Shown here in pieces: positions 49,977 through 59,593 of a DNA stretch of 64,000 bases. The notes under the pieces were generated by a model, which was not told the DNA's origin, ran no database searches, and saw only the letters and a program-made list of their open reading frames with translations. Position numbers and translations under genes: made by a program. The DNA comes from Staphylococcus pettenkoferi (GTDB lineage Bacteria > Bacillota > Bacilli > Staphylococcales > Staphylococcaceae), in the NCBI RefSeq assembly GCF_002902685.1, contig NZ_PPRN01000064.1, positions 60,279 to 124,278 of the forward strand, in the 5' to 3' direction. Each line of letters begins with the position of its first letter. Positions within the stretch are counted from its first letter, which is position 1.

Positions 49977-50136
49977 CTTGTGAACTTTAGAAGTAACCGT
50001 AGCATTTAATAGGATGAATAGACCTCCTCGACACGCTTACTTTCTGCTCATTAGAGCTCAGTCGAGAAAGTACTTGTTCTAAACGTATGATCTATTCCCA
50101 CGCCCATCCTATCTCCACGAATTACTTCCTTACAAG
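49977..50136 (-). ncRNA. Candidate structured small RNA with rod-like fold
   Basis: Behind a good promoter, the minus strand folds into a nested rod about 160 bases long. CTTGT pairs with ACAAG at the ends. Then come GAAGTAA/TTACTTC, ATAGGATG/CATCCTAT, GAATAGA/TCTATTC, a large central bubble, and a terminal hairpin TACTTTCT/AGAAAGTA with GCTC/GAGC inside. No matching reading frame exists. The overall shape recalls 6S RNA, but I recognise no family sequence and no clear terminator, so identity is open. It occupies the 659-base gap (49530-50188) where S. aureus would have tpx. Confidence 0.45.
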
Positions 50137-50138
50137 CT

Positions 50139-50168
50139 ATTATAACGCTTACAATATGTCTCTAACAA
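50139..50168 (-). promoter_or_regulatory. Promoter of the candidate small RNA
   Basis: TTGTTA (50168-50163) and a perfect TATAAT (50144-50139) are 18 bases apart on the minus strand. The predicted start is near 50132, at the base of the long fold. Confidence 0.6.
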
Positions 50169-50188
50169 CGTTTAATATCCATTTGAGG

Positions 50189-50743
50189 TCATTTTTTTAA
50201 AAAGAAGAGCTTGGCGTATTTATTTTTAATCACTACAGTGTCGCCGAAGTAGTCATGAATCCCTCGATGTTGAGGTGTAAATAAGACTACGATATAAGGC
50301 AAGCACAACATCACGCCGTTTACAATTCGGCCAATCCACTCTCTAAATAACACATCTGACCAACGTAGAGCTTCACGATCCACCCGTTCGACTCTAATAT
50401 TACAAATCATCTTTCCTAAAGTCTGCTTAAAGTATTTCGTGAGCAATACGAAGTAAAGGTAGAAGATCAGAGCTTTGACGAGATGATCGACGCTGAAATA
50501 ATTAATCCATAACTTCCAATCTGGAATATGTGTAAAATGATTTAAAGGTGCGAGAATCAGTCTTTGAAGCCCGTGAATGATTAATAAATCGATGATAAAA
50601 CTTACGAGACGTATACCAAAGCCTGCATAGATTTGTTCACGAACACCTTCGTAATATAAATTGGATAACTCATCCGCGTTCGCTTGGTGTTTCATAGGCG
50701 ACTCTGTATTATGAGACACGTCCCCTGAATATACATTCGTCAT
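50189..50743 (-). CDS. RDD family membrane protein
   Basis: I start at the ATG of MTNVYSGDVS (50743, 184 residues), since AGGTG lies 6 bases upstream. The protein has the RDD signature, with hydrophobic helices around RLVSFIIDLLIIHGLQRL, ALIFYLYFVLLTKYF and IVNGVMLCLPYIVVLF. The conserved TLGKMICNIRVERVD follows the second helix. RDD proteins are small membrane proteins of mostly unknown role, some linked to ion transport. It is 9 bases after sppA, and this pairing is conserved in staphylococci. Confidence 0.85.
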   Translation of the reverse strand: MTNVYSGDVSHNTESPMKHQANADELSNLYYEGVREQIYAGFGIRLVSFIIDLLIIHGLQRLILAPLNHFTHIPDWKLWINYFSVDHLVKALIFYLYFVLLTKYFKQTLGKMICNIRVERVDREALRWSDVLFREWIGRIVNGVMLCLPYIVVLFTPQHRGIHDYFGDTVVIKNKYAKLFFLKK

Positions 50744-50752
50744 CTTCTTCAC

Positions 50753-51748
50753 CTACCCTTCATAAAGATATTCCGGTTTCGCTTTAGAGTCATTATGAAT
50801 GGCTGATTTCAACTGTTTCATATCATTCTTGATACCATCAATGGATGACTTAACAGAGAAGATAGATGAGAAGAAACCATCATCCATAGCGTACTCAAAG
50901 ACTTCTGGGTTATCTTTACCGATGTCTTTACTTAAGGCTTTCAATGCGGTCTGCTTATAGCCAATCTCATCGATTAAGCCATTATCTTTCGCTTGTTGCG
51001 CACTGTATACTCGACCGTCTGCAAGATGACGCACTTTCGATTCGCTCATATGACGTCCATCTTTCACGACATCGACGAAACGATCAAAGCTGTCATCGAT
51101 TACAGATTGCATAATTTGTTTCTCTTCTTTCGTCATATGACGCGAGCTACTTAAGATATCTTTGTGATCACCTGATTTAATCACATTCTCTTTAATACCG
51201 AGTTTCTTCTGTAAATCTGAATAGTCAATATTAGACATGATTACGCCAATAGAGCCCGTCATACTTTGTGGACCCGCATAGATCTTATCTGCAGGTGCCG
51301 ATATGTAGTAACCGCCTGATGCCGCCATATCTTCCATTTGAACGTAGACTTTTTTATCTGCTTTCTTAATCTGTTTAATCTTTTGATAGATCTCGTCACT
51401 TGGATAAGTACCGCCACCAGGTGAATTCACTGTGAGCAACAAGCCGTCAACAGTGTCGTCATCTTTCACTTTATCGAGCTGCTTTAGAAAGGCTTCGTGA
51501 TTATACTCTCCACCGCCGAAGAGGCCACCACTTTCGCCACCGCTCATAATCTCACCATTTAACGTAAGATGCGCGATTCGATGATTACTATTTCCATCTT
51601 TTTCCACTTGTTCAGTAAAAGGGTCGATGTCACCGATGCCTTGATTATTAAACATAGCAGAAACAAGTGCTGATATTGAACTTACCGTAATTCCACCGAT
51701 GATAATAACTACGGCTAAGATAATTGCGATGATTCGCTTTTTCGACAT
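50753..51748 (-). CDS. sppA: Signal peptide peptidase SppA, 36-kDa type
   Basis: The 331-residue protein has an N-terminal membrane anchor (about 5-30) and an S49 serine-peptidase domain. The catalytic Ser lies in SMTGSIGVIMS and the general-base Lys is probably in ENVIKSGDHKD. Other conserved parts are LLTVNSPGGGTYPSDEI and GGYYISAPADKIYA. It degrades leftover signal peptides in the membrane. The short form is the Gram-positive type. It is cotranscribed with the RDD gene. Confidence 0.93.
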   Translation of the reverse strand: MSKKRIIAIILAVVIIIGGITVSSISALVSAMFNNQGIGDIDPFTEQVEKDGNSNHRIAHLTLNGEIMSGGESGGLFGGGEYNHEAFLKQLDKVKDDDTVDGLLLTVNSPGGGTYPSDEIYQKIKQIKKADKKVYVQMEDMAASGGYYISAPADKIYAGPQSMTGSIGVIMSNIDYSDLQKKLGIKENVIKSGDHKDILSSSRHMTKEEKQIMQSVIDDSFDRFVDVVKDGRHMSESKVRHLADGRVYSAQQAKDNGLIDEIGYKQTALKALSKDIGKDNPEVFEYAMDDGFFSSIFSVKSSIDGIKNDMKQLKSAIHNDSKAKPEYLYEG

Positions 51749-51845
51749 ATTTCAACCTCCATGTATAGTATTACTGTTTTATTTAAACACATCTCATAAG
51801 CAACTGTATAGTTCCTGTTGTAGACAATTAATAGCCACAATTAAT

Positions 51846-51888
51846 AAAGGGCCTAAGTACATCACTCACTGATGAACCTAGACCCTTT
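51846..51888 (-). terminator. Probable terminator after the TauE/SafE-type gene
   Basis: AAAGGGTCTAGGTTCATCA pairs imperfectly with TGATGTACTTAGGCCCTTT on the minus strand. The tail that follows (ATTAATTG) is only weakly T-rich. Confidence 0.55.
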
Positions 51889-51903
51889 ATAACAGATATT
51901 ATC

Positions 51904-52677
51904 CTAATGCAATAACTGCATGACATAATCATATGCGTTTTTTAAAATCAATAAAGCTGTAACCACAATGAAGAGCACTTTAACGTAGCCCACTCCTTGC
52001 TTGATTGCAAACATCGCACCTACGTATGAACCTGCAATCATACTTGCAGCCATAATCAAGCCATAAAGATAATTAACTTCCCCTAAAATCATAAACAGTA
52101 TGAGAGCTCCGAGATTGGAAGCAAAGTTCAATACTTTAGCATTACCGGCAGCGCCTAGGAAATCAAAGCCAAACATAAGAAGAATAAACATCATAAATGA
52201 CCCTGTACCTCCACCGAGGAAACCGTCATAGAATCCTATTAAAGACAACAGAATAGTAATCAGTATCGCTTTCTTCACTGTGAAACTCTGAACTCTGCGT
52301 ACGTCGCCCCAATCTTTTTTGAAAATCGTATAAAACAACACGAGCGTTAATATGACGATAACAATGGGCTTTAGAAGTTGTGCAGGTAAGAACGTCGCTA
52401 AACTCGCCCCAAGCATTGCTAGTATAAACACGGGTACAAACAAGCGTCCAACAAGCTTCAAATCAACTTTACCTGAGCGAATGAAACGAATGGCGCTCGT
52501 CATCGATCCGAAGACACTTGCAAGCTTGTTGGTACCTAGGGCAACTGAAGGTGGTAATCCTACCGCTAGTAATGTCGGTATCGATATCAAACCGCCTCCA
52601 CCCACAACAGCGTCAATAAAGGCAGCTAGAAAACCTAGAGCCATAATAATTAATATAATTGAGATACTCCAATCCAT
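51904..52677 (-). CDS. TauE/SafE (TSUP) family membrane transporter
   Basis: The 257-residue protein has about eight hydrophobic helices and the TSUP repeat motif, seen at the N-terminus as FIDAVVGGGGLISIP and again in the second half as GFYDGFLGGGTGSFMM. The family exports sulfite and related sulfur compounds or organic anions. Its place directly upstream in the map from thiI and the cysteine desulfurase makes a sulfur-linked role plausible but unproved. It follows thiI by 44 bases on the same strand. Confidence 0.88.
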   Translation of the reverse strand: MDWSISIILIIMALGFLAAFIDAVVGGGGLISIPTLLAVGLPPSVALGTNKLASVFGSMTSAIRFIRSGKVDLKLVGRLFVPVFILAMLGASLATFLPAQLLKPIVIVILTLVLFYTIFKKDWGDVRRVQSFTVKKAILITILLSLIGFYDGFLGGGTGSFMMFILLMFGFDFLGAAGNAKVLNFASNLGALILFMILGEVNYLYGLIMAASMIAGSYVGAMFAIKQGVGYVKVLFIVVTALLILKNAYDYVMQLLH

Positions 52678-52721
52678 AAATACCCATCCCCTCCTTGTTG
52701 TCTTATCTTAGAAGTCTACGA

Positions 52722-53945
52722 TTAGAATAAATCATTTGCTAAATCTTCTGTATCGAGCTCTTTCTCACTTTGATAGTCTTCAGTAATCGTTAATGTTTCA
52801 ATGTTATCTGTAGCACGTTGAACCATCTCTGAGAAGTCATAAACGCTTTCGTATTCTTCTACTTTTTCAAAGTTCGGCTCAGTGACAGGATTTTTCGGCG
52901 TGAAGATCGTACAGCAATCCTCATAAGGTTGGATAGATACCTCATACGTACCAATTGCTCTTGCCTTTTTAACAATTTCCTCTTTATCTAAAGTAAGCAA
53001 CGGTCTAAGCACTGGCGTAGACGTTACATGGTTAATGGCATACATACTCTTCAACGTCTGACTTGCCACTTGTCCGAGATTCTCACCATTCACGATGGCG
53101 TCCGCACCGACACGATGCACAAGTTTATCCGCCACACGCATCATCATACGACGCGTAGAAGTCATCGTATAGCGTGGATGGACAACTTTGTTAATGTGTT
53201 TCTGAATTTCTGTAAAAGGCACGATGTGCAACTTAATCGGGCCGACTTTCTTAGCAAGCAAACGCGTGAGTTCAATGACTTTCTCTTTCGCCTTTTCACT
53301 TGTAAAAGGTGGACTGTGGAAGTGCACCGCTTCAATCGTCACACCACGACGCATCACTTCCATGCCAGCAACAGGTGAATCAATACCGCCTGATAACATG
53401 AGCACCGTCTTACCCCCTGTACCTACAGGTAATCCACCTGGTCCGGGGATGATCGCATCGTAAATGTAGATCGCATCACGACGTACTTCAACTTTGATTA
53501 TATGGTCAGGATCATGAACATCCACAGTAAGTCCATCGGTATGCTTGAGTACTGCAGCTCCAATCGTACGTTGTAACTCAAATGTTTCCATCGGGAAAGA
53601 CTTGTCTGAACGTTTGACATTAATCTTGAAAGTGTCGCCATCTTCGTAGCTCTGAGCGAAAGCAACTGCCTGTTCATTTGCTGCTTCTAACGTCTTGTCA
53701 ATCTTTAATACAGGACTAACTGATTTCACCCCGATGATTTCTTTCAAGCGTCCGATTACGCTTTCAACATCGGTCTCTTCAGTAATTTCAATATACATAC
53801 GATCGCGATTCGCTTTAATCTTCAATTCTTCAAACGAAGACAATGCGCTTTGCGTATTCGCGCGTAGTTGATTCACAAATTTCTTTCTGTTTGCTCCTTT
53901 GAGCGTGAGTTCACCATATCTCACTAAGATATGATCATAAATCAT
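52722..53945 (-). CDS. thiI: tRNA 4-thiouridine synthase ThiI
   Basis: The 407-residue protein has an N-terminal ferredoxin-like and THUMP region (about 1-165). A PP-loop ATP pyrophosphatase domain follows, with [13 protein letters not shown], which adenylates the tRNA. It lacks the C-terminal rhodanese domain of E. coli ThiI, as in Bacillus. There, the neighbouring cysteine desulfurase supplies sulfur directly. Its ATG overlaps the stop of the desulfurase gene by 4 bases, strong evidence of joint function. Confidence 0.96.
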   Translation of the reverse strand: MIYDHILVRYGELTLKGANRKKFVNQLRANTQSALSSFEELKIKANRDRMYIEITEETDVESVIGRLKEIIGVKSVSPVLKIDKTLEAANEQAVAFAQSYEDGDTFKINVKRSDKSFPMETFELQRTIGAAVLKHTDGLTVDVHDPDHIIKVEVRRDAIYIYDAIIPGPGGLPVGTGGKTVLMLSGGIDSPVAGMEVMRRGVTIEAVHFHSPPFTSEKAKEKVIELTRLLAKKVGPIKLHIVPFTEIQKHINKVVHPRYTMTSTRRMMMRVADKLVHRVGADAIVNGENLGQVASQTLKSMYAINHVTSTPVLRPLLTLDKEEIVKKARAIGTYEVSIQPYEDCCTIFTPKNPVTEPNFEKVEEYESVYDFSEMVQRATDNIETLTITEDYQSEKELDTEDLANDLF

Positions 53946-55078
53946 CTTAACAGCTCCTTAACTTCTTGATATACAGCCTCAAATGCCTGTTTAAACTGCT
54001 CAATATCAGCTTCAGTCGTCTTATTTCCTAATGACACACGAATACTTCCTTCAATTCGTGTCTCATCTATATGCATGGCAAGTAACACTTCATTTAGCTT
54101 CGATTGTTTAGACGAGCACGCACTCGTAGTAGAAATCATCACATTATGTTGTGAGAAAGCATTGACGAGCACCTCTCCTTTTACTCCAGGGAAGCCAATA
54201 TTGAGTATGTGAGGAATTGCACCTTCTGGCGTATTCAAATGCACGCCTGGATATTGTGCGATAAATTGACGTAGGTCATCAGTCAAACCTTGTATGCGCT
54301 TATAATTCGCGTCCATATTCTGAACGTTGGCTTTCAATGCCTTTACAATCGCTATATCCATCGGTAAATTCACTGTCCCACTACGTAAGCCATATTCTTG
54401 GCCGCCGCCTTGAATAATCGGTTCCAAGTGATGTTTATTACGGATGAGCAACAAGCCTTGCCCTTTCAACCCATTGAATTTGTGGCCACTCACACTAAGA
54501 CTCTCGACACCTTCTGTCTCTAGTGGTACCTTACCTACCGCTTGTACTGCATCTACATGTAAAAATGCTTTAGGATAGTCCGCAACAATTTGTGCTACTT
54601 CGCGCACAGGCTGACGTTGCCCCATAATATTATTGACCTGCATGCACGTTACGAGACCCACTTCACTCGACATTAATGATTTCAAATGCTCAGTATCGAG
54701 TCGGCCTTCTCTTGTGACATTGCAGTATTTAACTGTAAAACCTTCTTCTCCTAAAGCACGAACAACTTCAAGTACAGATGGATGTTCGAGTAATGATGTG
54801 ATAATGACAGGCGCAGAATCTTTCTTACGATATGCCAAACCTTTGAGAGCCATATTATTCGATTCTGTCGCTCCACTGGTAAAAATAATATCGAATTCAT
54901 CATTTAAATTTAAGATTTGATTAATTTGTGATTTGCTCTGTTCTAATAATTGCGCTGCTTGTAAACCTGCTTTATGAGGACTATTTGGATTGTAATAAAT
55001 AGATTGGTTCGCTTGTAAATAAGCTTGCAAGACGTCCTCATTTGGCGCTGTAGTTGCAGCATTATCAAGATAAATCAC
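53942..55078 (-). CDS. Cysteine desulfurase, NifS/IscS family, partner of ThiI
   Basis: I start at GTG 55078 ([14 protein letters not shown], 378 residues) because AAAGGAG lies 8 bases upstream; a GTG three codons earlier overlaps that site. The PLP lysine is in [15 protein letters not shown] and the mobile catalytic loop in [10 protein letters not shown]. His in [11 protein letters not shown] is also conserved. It takes sulfur from cysteine as a persulfide. Its 4-base overlap with thiI suggests the NifZ-type enzyme dedicated to tRNA thiolation, not the SUF cluster enzyme. Confidence 0.93.
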   Translation of the reverse strand: MIYLDNAATTAPNEDVLQAYLQANQSIYYNPNSPHKAGLQAAQLLEQSKSQINQILNLNDEFDIIFTSGATESNNMALKGLAYRKKDSAPVIITSLLEHPSVLEVVRALGEEGFTVKYCNVTREGRLDTEHLKSLMSSEVGLVTCMQVNNIMGQRQPVREVAQIVADYPKAFLHVDAVQAVGKVPLETEGVESLSVSGHKFNGLKGQGLLLIRNKHHLEPIIQGGGQEYGLRSGTVNLPMDIAIVKALKANVQNMDANYKRIQGLTDDLRQFIAQYPGVHLNTPEGAIPHILNIGFPGVKGEVLVNAFSQHNVMISTTSACSSKQSKLNEVLLAMHIDETRIEGSIRVSLGNKTTEADIEQFKQAFEAVYQEVKELLR

Positions 55079-55325
55079 GGCTCTCACTCCTTTTAACGCT
55101 CTTTATCTTATCATATTCTAATTTCTTGTGACTATAGGATGATTGTTTTTTAAAAATTAAAAAGCAAAATGTCACACAACACTATAAAATTATACGCATT
55201 TCAACCGAAATTTAAAGTGACGTGTTCACCTCAAACATTTAAAACATTTAACTACCGACTAGAAATTTTATTTTCAAATTAGGATTTTCAAAATAAAAAA
55301 TGATGTGATGTCTATGGTTCAACAC

Positions 55326-55370
55326 AAAAGCACCCCTCAAAAAGTACTCATTCATACTTTCGAGAGGTGC
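55326..55370 (-). terminator. Intrinsic terminator after ezrA
   Basis: GCACCTCTCGAAAGTA pairs, with G-U pairs, with TACTTTTTGAGGGGTGC, followed by TTTT on the minus strand. The rest of the 305-base gap from 55079 to 55383 holds no gene; an AT-rich stretch before the desulfurase may contain its promoter. Confidence 0.82.
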
Positions 55371-55383
55371 ATTGCAACTCAAA

Positions 55384-57090
55384 TTAAAGATCCTGTTCTT
55401 CTGTCACTTGTGTTTCAATTTTCTTCGTGATACCAGGTTCAATGGATTCTAAAGATTGTTCAGCAATTTCGATGGCGCGTTTATAGCGGTTGTTCTTGAA
55501 TAAACGCTCAGCTTCGTTAAGGCTTTTATCAATACTAGAGTCATCTTTACGATAACGGTTACCGTATTGAATCAAGCGTTCCGCGTACACTGCGTTGACG
55601 AGCACGTCGTTTGCTTCGTCTTCAAATTTATTCATTTGAAGTACGACTTTTGCCACTTTATCTTTCAGCTGCTTCACGTGAATTGGACGTACGCTAAATT
55701 TCTTATTCACTTCGCGTACTTCATAGTCGATTTCATTTTTCATAATGATGAAACGTTCCGGCACGCTCGTTAAGTTAGAAGCAAGTAAGCGACGATAAAC
55801 TTCTTCTTTCTTACCTTGAACGCGTAAAATGTTCTCCTCAGCTTCTGCTTCATCTTCACGAAGTTGAATTAAGTGATTCTGAAGTTTTTCTTGTTTGTCG
55901 TTGATAATGGCTACATGTTCTTCAATGTATTTTAAATTATCTTCCACTTCGCTATAACGTACTGCTGATTTAGACATTTCTCTTAAGATTTCATCGTAGA
56001 CTGAAATCAAGTTTTGAATTTCGTTTTCAAACTGACGTACGTTTTGCACATCACTTTCATTAATGTAGTAATTCTCACGTACATATTCAATTTCAGTTTG
56101 AAGCGTGTAGTTCATGTCTTTCGCTCTGAACAAGTTATCCGTAATGACTTCTTTAGATTCCTCTACTTCGTTCTTCGCTTTCACTTCATGTTCAATCAAG
56201 TCGTACATTTCATCCAACTTGTCATTAATCGCATTGAGTTTATCATTGGCTTCATCTAATTCAAGACGACTAATCATCGGTTCAACAAAGCTTAACTCCG
56301 TCTTCAATGTTTGAAGATTACTATCTACTTTCACGTGATCTAGGTCATAACCTTCCACTTTCAAGTCACGGCAACCATATTTTAAGTCCTGGAATTGACC
56401 TGGAAGTTCTTTTTGCGCTTCACGTATTAAATCAGGAATTTCTTCCATATCCGCTTTCAAGTATTCCATATCCCCATGAAGCGTTTGGATATGTTCGTGC
56501 GCTTGATTGTAATTCCCTTCTTCTTGAAGCGTGACATAGTTATCAAGTTCAGGCGCAAATGATTCAATTTCTTGTTCAAGCGGTGCTGCTGCTTCTCCAA
56601 ATTGATGGCGGTTCGCAAGTACATCGCGTTTCATTTCACGATAATCTGTCTGACAAGCTTCGTACAGTTTATCGCTTTCTTTATGTACGGAAAAGACTTC
56701 TTCAACTTCAGTGGTTAAAGAGTTATAATTTTCCTCGTATTTATCCATCAACTCATGCGCTTCGTCGATTTCAGTTTGTGCTTGTGCAAAGCGGAACTTG
56801 TCTAAATGCGTTTCAGCTTCTTGAATCTTGTCTTCAACTGGCACTAAATATTGATTCTTACTTTCAGAAGCGTTGTGTTGTAACAATCTATAACGCTCTT
56901 TCGTTTCTCCAGTCATTTCAAGCTTAGATAGTTGATTCAAGCTATCCTCATACGGAAGCTGTTCAATCTTCTCTTTACGTTCCTCAGCTTGTTCAATTAT
57001 TCGTGTTTTTTGCGAGCGCATGTAAAATAAGACGCCAACAGCAATAACGATTAAAATCAGTATTGCTAATACAATATACAAGATTACCAT
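55384..57090 (-). CDS. ezrA: Septation ring formation regulator EzrA
   Basis: The 568-residue protein has one N-terminal membrane helix (about 3-22, [20 protein letters not shown]) and a long cytoplasmic part made of spectrin-like helical repeats with heavy Glu/Lys coiled-coil composition. The conserved QNR-type patch region near the C-terminus reads [15 protein letters not shown]. EzrA controls FtsZ ring placement and links division to wall synthesis in Firmicutes. Length is close to the 564 residues of S. aureus. It is transcribed alone. Confidence 0.95.
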   Translation of the reverse strand: MVILYIVLAILILIVIAVGVLFYMRSQKTRIIEQAEERKEKIEQLPYEDSLNQLSKLEMTGETKERYRLLQHNASESKNQYLVPVEDKIQEAETHLDKFRFAQAQTEIDEAHELMDKYEENYNSLTTEVEEVFSVHKESDKLYEACQTDYREMKRDVLANRHQFGEAAAPLEQEIESFAPELDNYVTLQEEGNYNQAHEHIQTLHGDMEYLKADMEEIPDLIREAQKELPGQFQDLKYGCRDLKVEGYDLDHVKVDSNLQTLKTELSFVEPMISRLELDEANDKLNAINDKLDEMYDLIEHEVKAKNEVEESKEVITDNLFRAKDMNYTLQTEIEYVRENYYINESDVQNVRQFENEIQNLISVYDEILREMSKSAVRYSEVEDNLKYIEEHVAIINDKQEKLQNHLIQLREDEAEAEENILRVQGKKEEVYRRLLASNLTSVPERFIIMKNEIDYEVREVNKKFSVRPIHVKQLKDKVAKVVLQMNKFEDEANDVLVNAVYAERLIQYGNRYRKDDSSIDKSLNEAERLFKNNRYKRAIEIAEQSLESIEPGITKKIETQVTEEQDL

Positions 57091-57302
57091 AAGTCTTCTC
57101 CTCCTATTTAATCATTTTTAATTATAACGTAAGTCGGCTGTCTATTTAAATAGAAAATAGATGTTTACGTCAGATTATTTTCAAAAAATTTGTTAACCCC
57201 TTTCAGTTCTTCATTCGGGAATTTTGAAACATTTTTTACACATCGCTACTCAACCTTTTAAAAAGGTTAAAGTTTAACTTCAACAAGTAGAGGTTAAAAT
57301 AA

Positions 57303-57331
57303 TTGTTTCAACTATATATAGTTATTATACT
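57303..57331 (+). promoter_or_regulatory. Promoter of the GAF-domain reductase gene
   Basis: TTGTTT (57303-57308) and TATACT (57326-57331) are spaced by 17 bases, 28 bases before the ATG. Confidence 0.65.
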
Positions 57332-57359
57332 AAACAGAAAAAGGAATCGAGGTAAAGTT

Positions 57360-57824
57360 ATGACCCAATATTCAACTACAAATTATCGTGCACTTCATCA
57401 ACAACTCAAAGGATTGCTTGATGGAGAACATGATTTAATCGCTATTTTAAGTAATGCCTCAGCTTTAATCAACGACCATCTCGACAACGTGAACTGGGTA
57501 GGTTTCTACCTCGTTAAGAATGAAGAACTACTACTTGGACCCTTCCAAGGTCATCCTGCATGTGTTCATATTCCTATCGGCAAAGGTGTATGTGGCACCG
57601 CAGTATCCGAAGGTGCAGTACAACGTGTAGATGATGTTAACGCCTTCCCGGGACACATTGCATGTGATCCAAAAAGCCAATCAGAAATCGTGGTTCCTAT
57701 ACGACGTGGAGTCTCTATTATCGGTGTCCTAGATATTGACGCACCGGTTACGCATCGCTTTACTGAAACGGATGCACAAGGTCTCAAAGACGTCGTGACG
57801 ATTATTGAAGATCATTTAGCGTAA
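57360..57824 (+). CDS. Free methionine-(R)-sulfoxide reductase (GAF domain, fRMsr type)
   Basis: I start at ATG 57360 (MTQYSTTNYRAL, 154 residues) with GAGG 7 bases upstream. The GAF domain keeps the three cysteines of the fRMsr family: PACVHIPIG, KGVCGTAV and HIACDPKSQSEIVVP. Also conserved is NWVGFYLVK. The family reduces free methionine-R-sulfoxide using these cysteines, protecting the methionine pool from oxidation. The three-cysteine pattern separates it from signalling GAF domains. It lies upstream of rpsD, which has its own promoter. Confidence 0.9.
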   Translation: MTQYSTTNYRALHQQLKGLLDGEHDLIAILSNASALINDHLDNVNWVGFYLVKNEELLLGPFQGHPACVHIPIGKGVCGTAVSEGAVQRVDDVNAFPGHIACDPKSQSEIVVPIRRGVSIIGVLDIDAPVTHRFTETDAQGLKDVVTIIEDHLA

Positions 57825-57839
57825 AATAGGTGTTAGCTA

Positions 57840-57867
57840 TTGACACCCCGCCGGATAATGTTACAAT
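57840..57867 (+). promoter_or_regulatory. Promoter of rpsD
   Basis: A perfect TTGACA (57840-57845) and TACAAT (57862-57867) are 16 bases apart. The transcript should start near 57874, leaving a leader of about 180 bases. Confidence 0.82.
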
Positions 57868-57873
57868 TAAGTT

Positions 57874-58040
57874 TGTGTGAATTAACGAAAATAGCAGTTG
57901 TATATTGAATCGCTCTATGTTGTTCCCGACGCGGACGTGCCGTGTAACCGGAGCTATGAGGCGAGGACACATAAAACAACATATCGATTTAAGCATACAA
58001 CACTCTTTTTTGTTATTCATAACAACAAAAAAGAAAAAGG
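57874..58040 (+). promoter_or_regulatory. Structured rpsD leader, probable S4 autoregulation site
   Basis: The long leader contains ATGTTGTT (57917-57924) pairing with AACAACAT (57975-57982) around a GC-rich 50-base core. A second hairpin of T-rich and A-rich arms (58003-58034) ends just before the ribosome site. In Bacillus, S4 represses rpsD by binding such a leader. I did not match the S4-binding fold in detail. Confidence 0.55.
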
Positions 58041-58052
58041 AGGAGTCTTATA

Positions 58053-58655
58053 ATGGCTCGATTCAGAGGTTCAAGCTGGAAGAAATCTCGTCGCTTAGGA
58101 ATTTCTTTAAGCGGTACAGGTAAAGAATTAGAAAAGCGTCCATACGCTCCAGGACAACATGGTCCTAACCAACGTAAGAAAATGTCAGAGTACGGTTTAC
58201 AATTACGTGAGAAACAAAAATTACGTTACTTATATGGTATGACAGAAAGACAATTCCGTAACACATTCGAACTTGCTGGTAAGCAACACGGTGTACACGG
58301 TGAAAACTTCATGCAATTACTTGCTGCTCGTTTAGACGCAGTTGTATATTCATTAGGTTTAGCACGTACACGTCGTCAAGCACGTCAATTAGTAAGTCAT
58401 GGTCACATTGAAGTAGATGGTGGTCGCGTAAACATCCCATCTTACACTTTAAAACCAGGACAAGAAATTTCAGTACGTGAAAAATCTCAAAAATTAGACG
58501 TAATCAACGAATCAGTTGAAATCAATAACTTCGTACCTGAGTACTTAGAATTTGATTCTGATAACCTCACTGGTAAATTTGTTCGTATTCCTGAGCGTAG
58601 TGAATTACCAGCTGAAATTAATGAACAACTTATCGTTGAGTACTACTCAAGATAA
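58053..58655 (+). CDS. rpsD: 30S ribosomal protein S4
   Basis: The 200-residue basic protein begins [20 protein letters not shown] and has the S4 RNA-binding domain [27 protein letters not shown]4 nucleates 30S assembly on 16S rRNA and, in Firmicutes, regulates its own gene. As usual in this group rpsD stands alone, outside the main ribosomal clusters. AAGGAGGAG is a strong ribosome site. A terminator follows directly. Confidence 0.98.
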   Translation: MARFRGSSWKKSRRLGISLSGTGKELEKRPYAPGQHGPNQRKKMSEYGLQLREKQKLRYLYGMTERQFRNTFELAGKQHGVHGENFMQLLAARLDAVVYSLGLARTRRQARQLVSHGHIEVDGGRVNIPSYTLKPGQEISVREKSQKLDVINESVEINNFVPEYLEFDSDNLTGKFVRIPERSELPAEINEQLIVEYYSR

Positions 58656-58675
58656 TAACTTTTTCTATCTATATA

Positions 58676-58713
58676 GACCCGAGCGAAACAAAGTGTTCGC
58701 CCGGGTCTTTACT
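58676..58713 (+). terminator. Intrinsic terminator after rpsD
   Basis: GACCCGAGCGAA pairs with TTCGCCCGGGTC (one mismatch), followed by TTTACTTG on the plus strand. Confidence 0.8.
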
Positions 58714-58744
58714 TGTTTATATTTAATTCTTCAACGACTTTCTC

Positions 58745-59518
58745 TCACTTTGCCCCTGCCCTACTCTCGCTTAAACGTTTCATGAGCTGACACATGAGTT
58801 GCGGCCGATCGGTAATTAAACCATCCACACCTTTATGATACAGATGATACCCTTGCAATAGCCGATTCACTGTATAGGGCATGACTTTTGCATGATGTCG
58901 ATGTATTTCTTTGACCAAACGGCGCGTGACATTTTTAAAATGTGGATTAATATAGTCACAAATTTGTGTATACGTCTTTAAATGCGGCCAGCGTTTCCAA
59001 ACATGTTTGCGTTTTAACAATAGACCTAACGTAAGCGCATCATCTAACTGATGTAACTGCTTTAAGCTCTTGAAATCGAACGACTGTATAATCAGCTGCG
59101 AATAAGGAAATTGCAGATCACGAATTTCTGAGATTAACTGTCGCTCAATACCTGGATATTTATGCGGTAACTTTAATTCTACTAACAGCTGACGTGAGGT
59201 ATTTCGCATATACGCTAAGATTTCTTTAAAGGTCATGATACGTTGATTGGAATGATGTCTACCTCTCCAAATACCGAAATCATACTGTTTCAACTCTGCT
59301 AACGTATAGTCACGCACGTACCCTACTCGGTTACAGGTCCGATTCAATTTCTCATCATGTATGACGACTAACTGGTTATCACGTGTCATATGTAAATCAA
59401 TTTCGATTATCGGTGCTGCAGTCTCAAGTGCAGCGGCCATACTGACCAAGGTGTTCTCAGGAAAGCGATAGGAATCGCCGCGATGTGCAACGATGGTTAT
59501 CGGTTGATTAATTATCAT
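58745..59518 (-). CDS. Glycerophosphodiester phosphodiesterase
   Basis: The 257-residue protein starts with the GDPD catalytic signature VAHRGDSYRFPENTL, including the general-acid/base His and metal-binding residues. IEIDLHMTRDNQLVVIHDE carries the second catalytic His. It has no signal peptide, so it is the cytoplasmic type (UgpQ-like) releasing glycerol-3-phosphate from deacylated phospholipids. It ends convergent with rpsD and is divergent from the OsmC gene. Confidence 0.92.
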   Translation of the reverse strand: MIINQPITIVAHRGDSYRFPENTLVSMAAALETAAPIIEIDLHMTRDNQLVVIHDEKLNRTCNRVGYVRDYTLAELKQYDFGIWRGRHHSNQRIMTFKEILAYMRNTSRQLLVELKLPHKYPGIERQLISEIRDLQFPYSQLIIQSFDFKSLKQLHQLDDALTLGLLLKRKHVWKRWPHLKTYTQICDYINPHFKNVTRRLVKEIHRHHAKVMPYTVNRLLQGYHLYHKGVDGLITDRPQLMCQLMKRLSESRAGAK

Positions 59519-59593
59519 GAGTCTTCACTCTTTCATTTACACTATGAATCATCTAAACTTAATTTAACACACTACATGAGGAGGTCAACGCAC

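Noticed and set aside
57240..57290. AACCTTTTAAAAAGGTT palindrome in the ezrA-reductase gap
   Set aside because: Short, AT-only and common by chance in this composition; no promoter geometry supports an operator.
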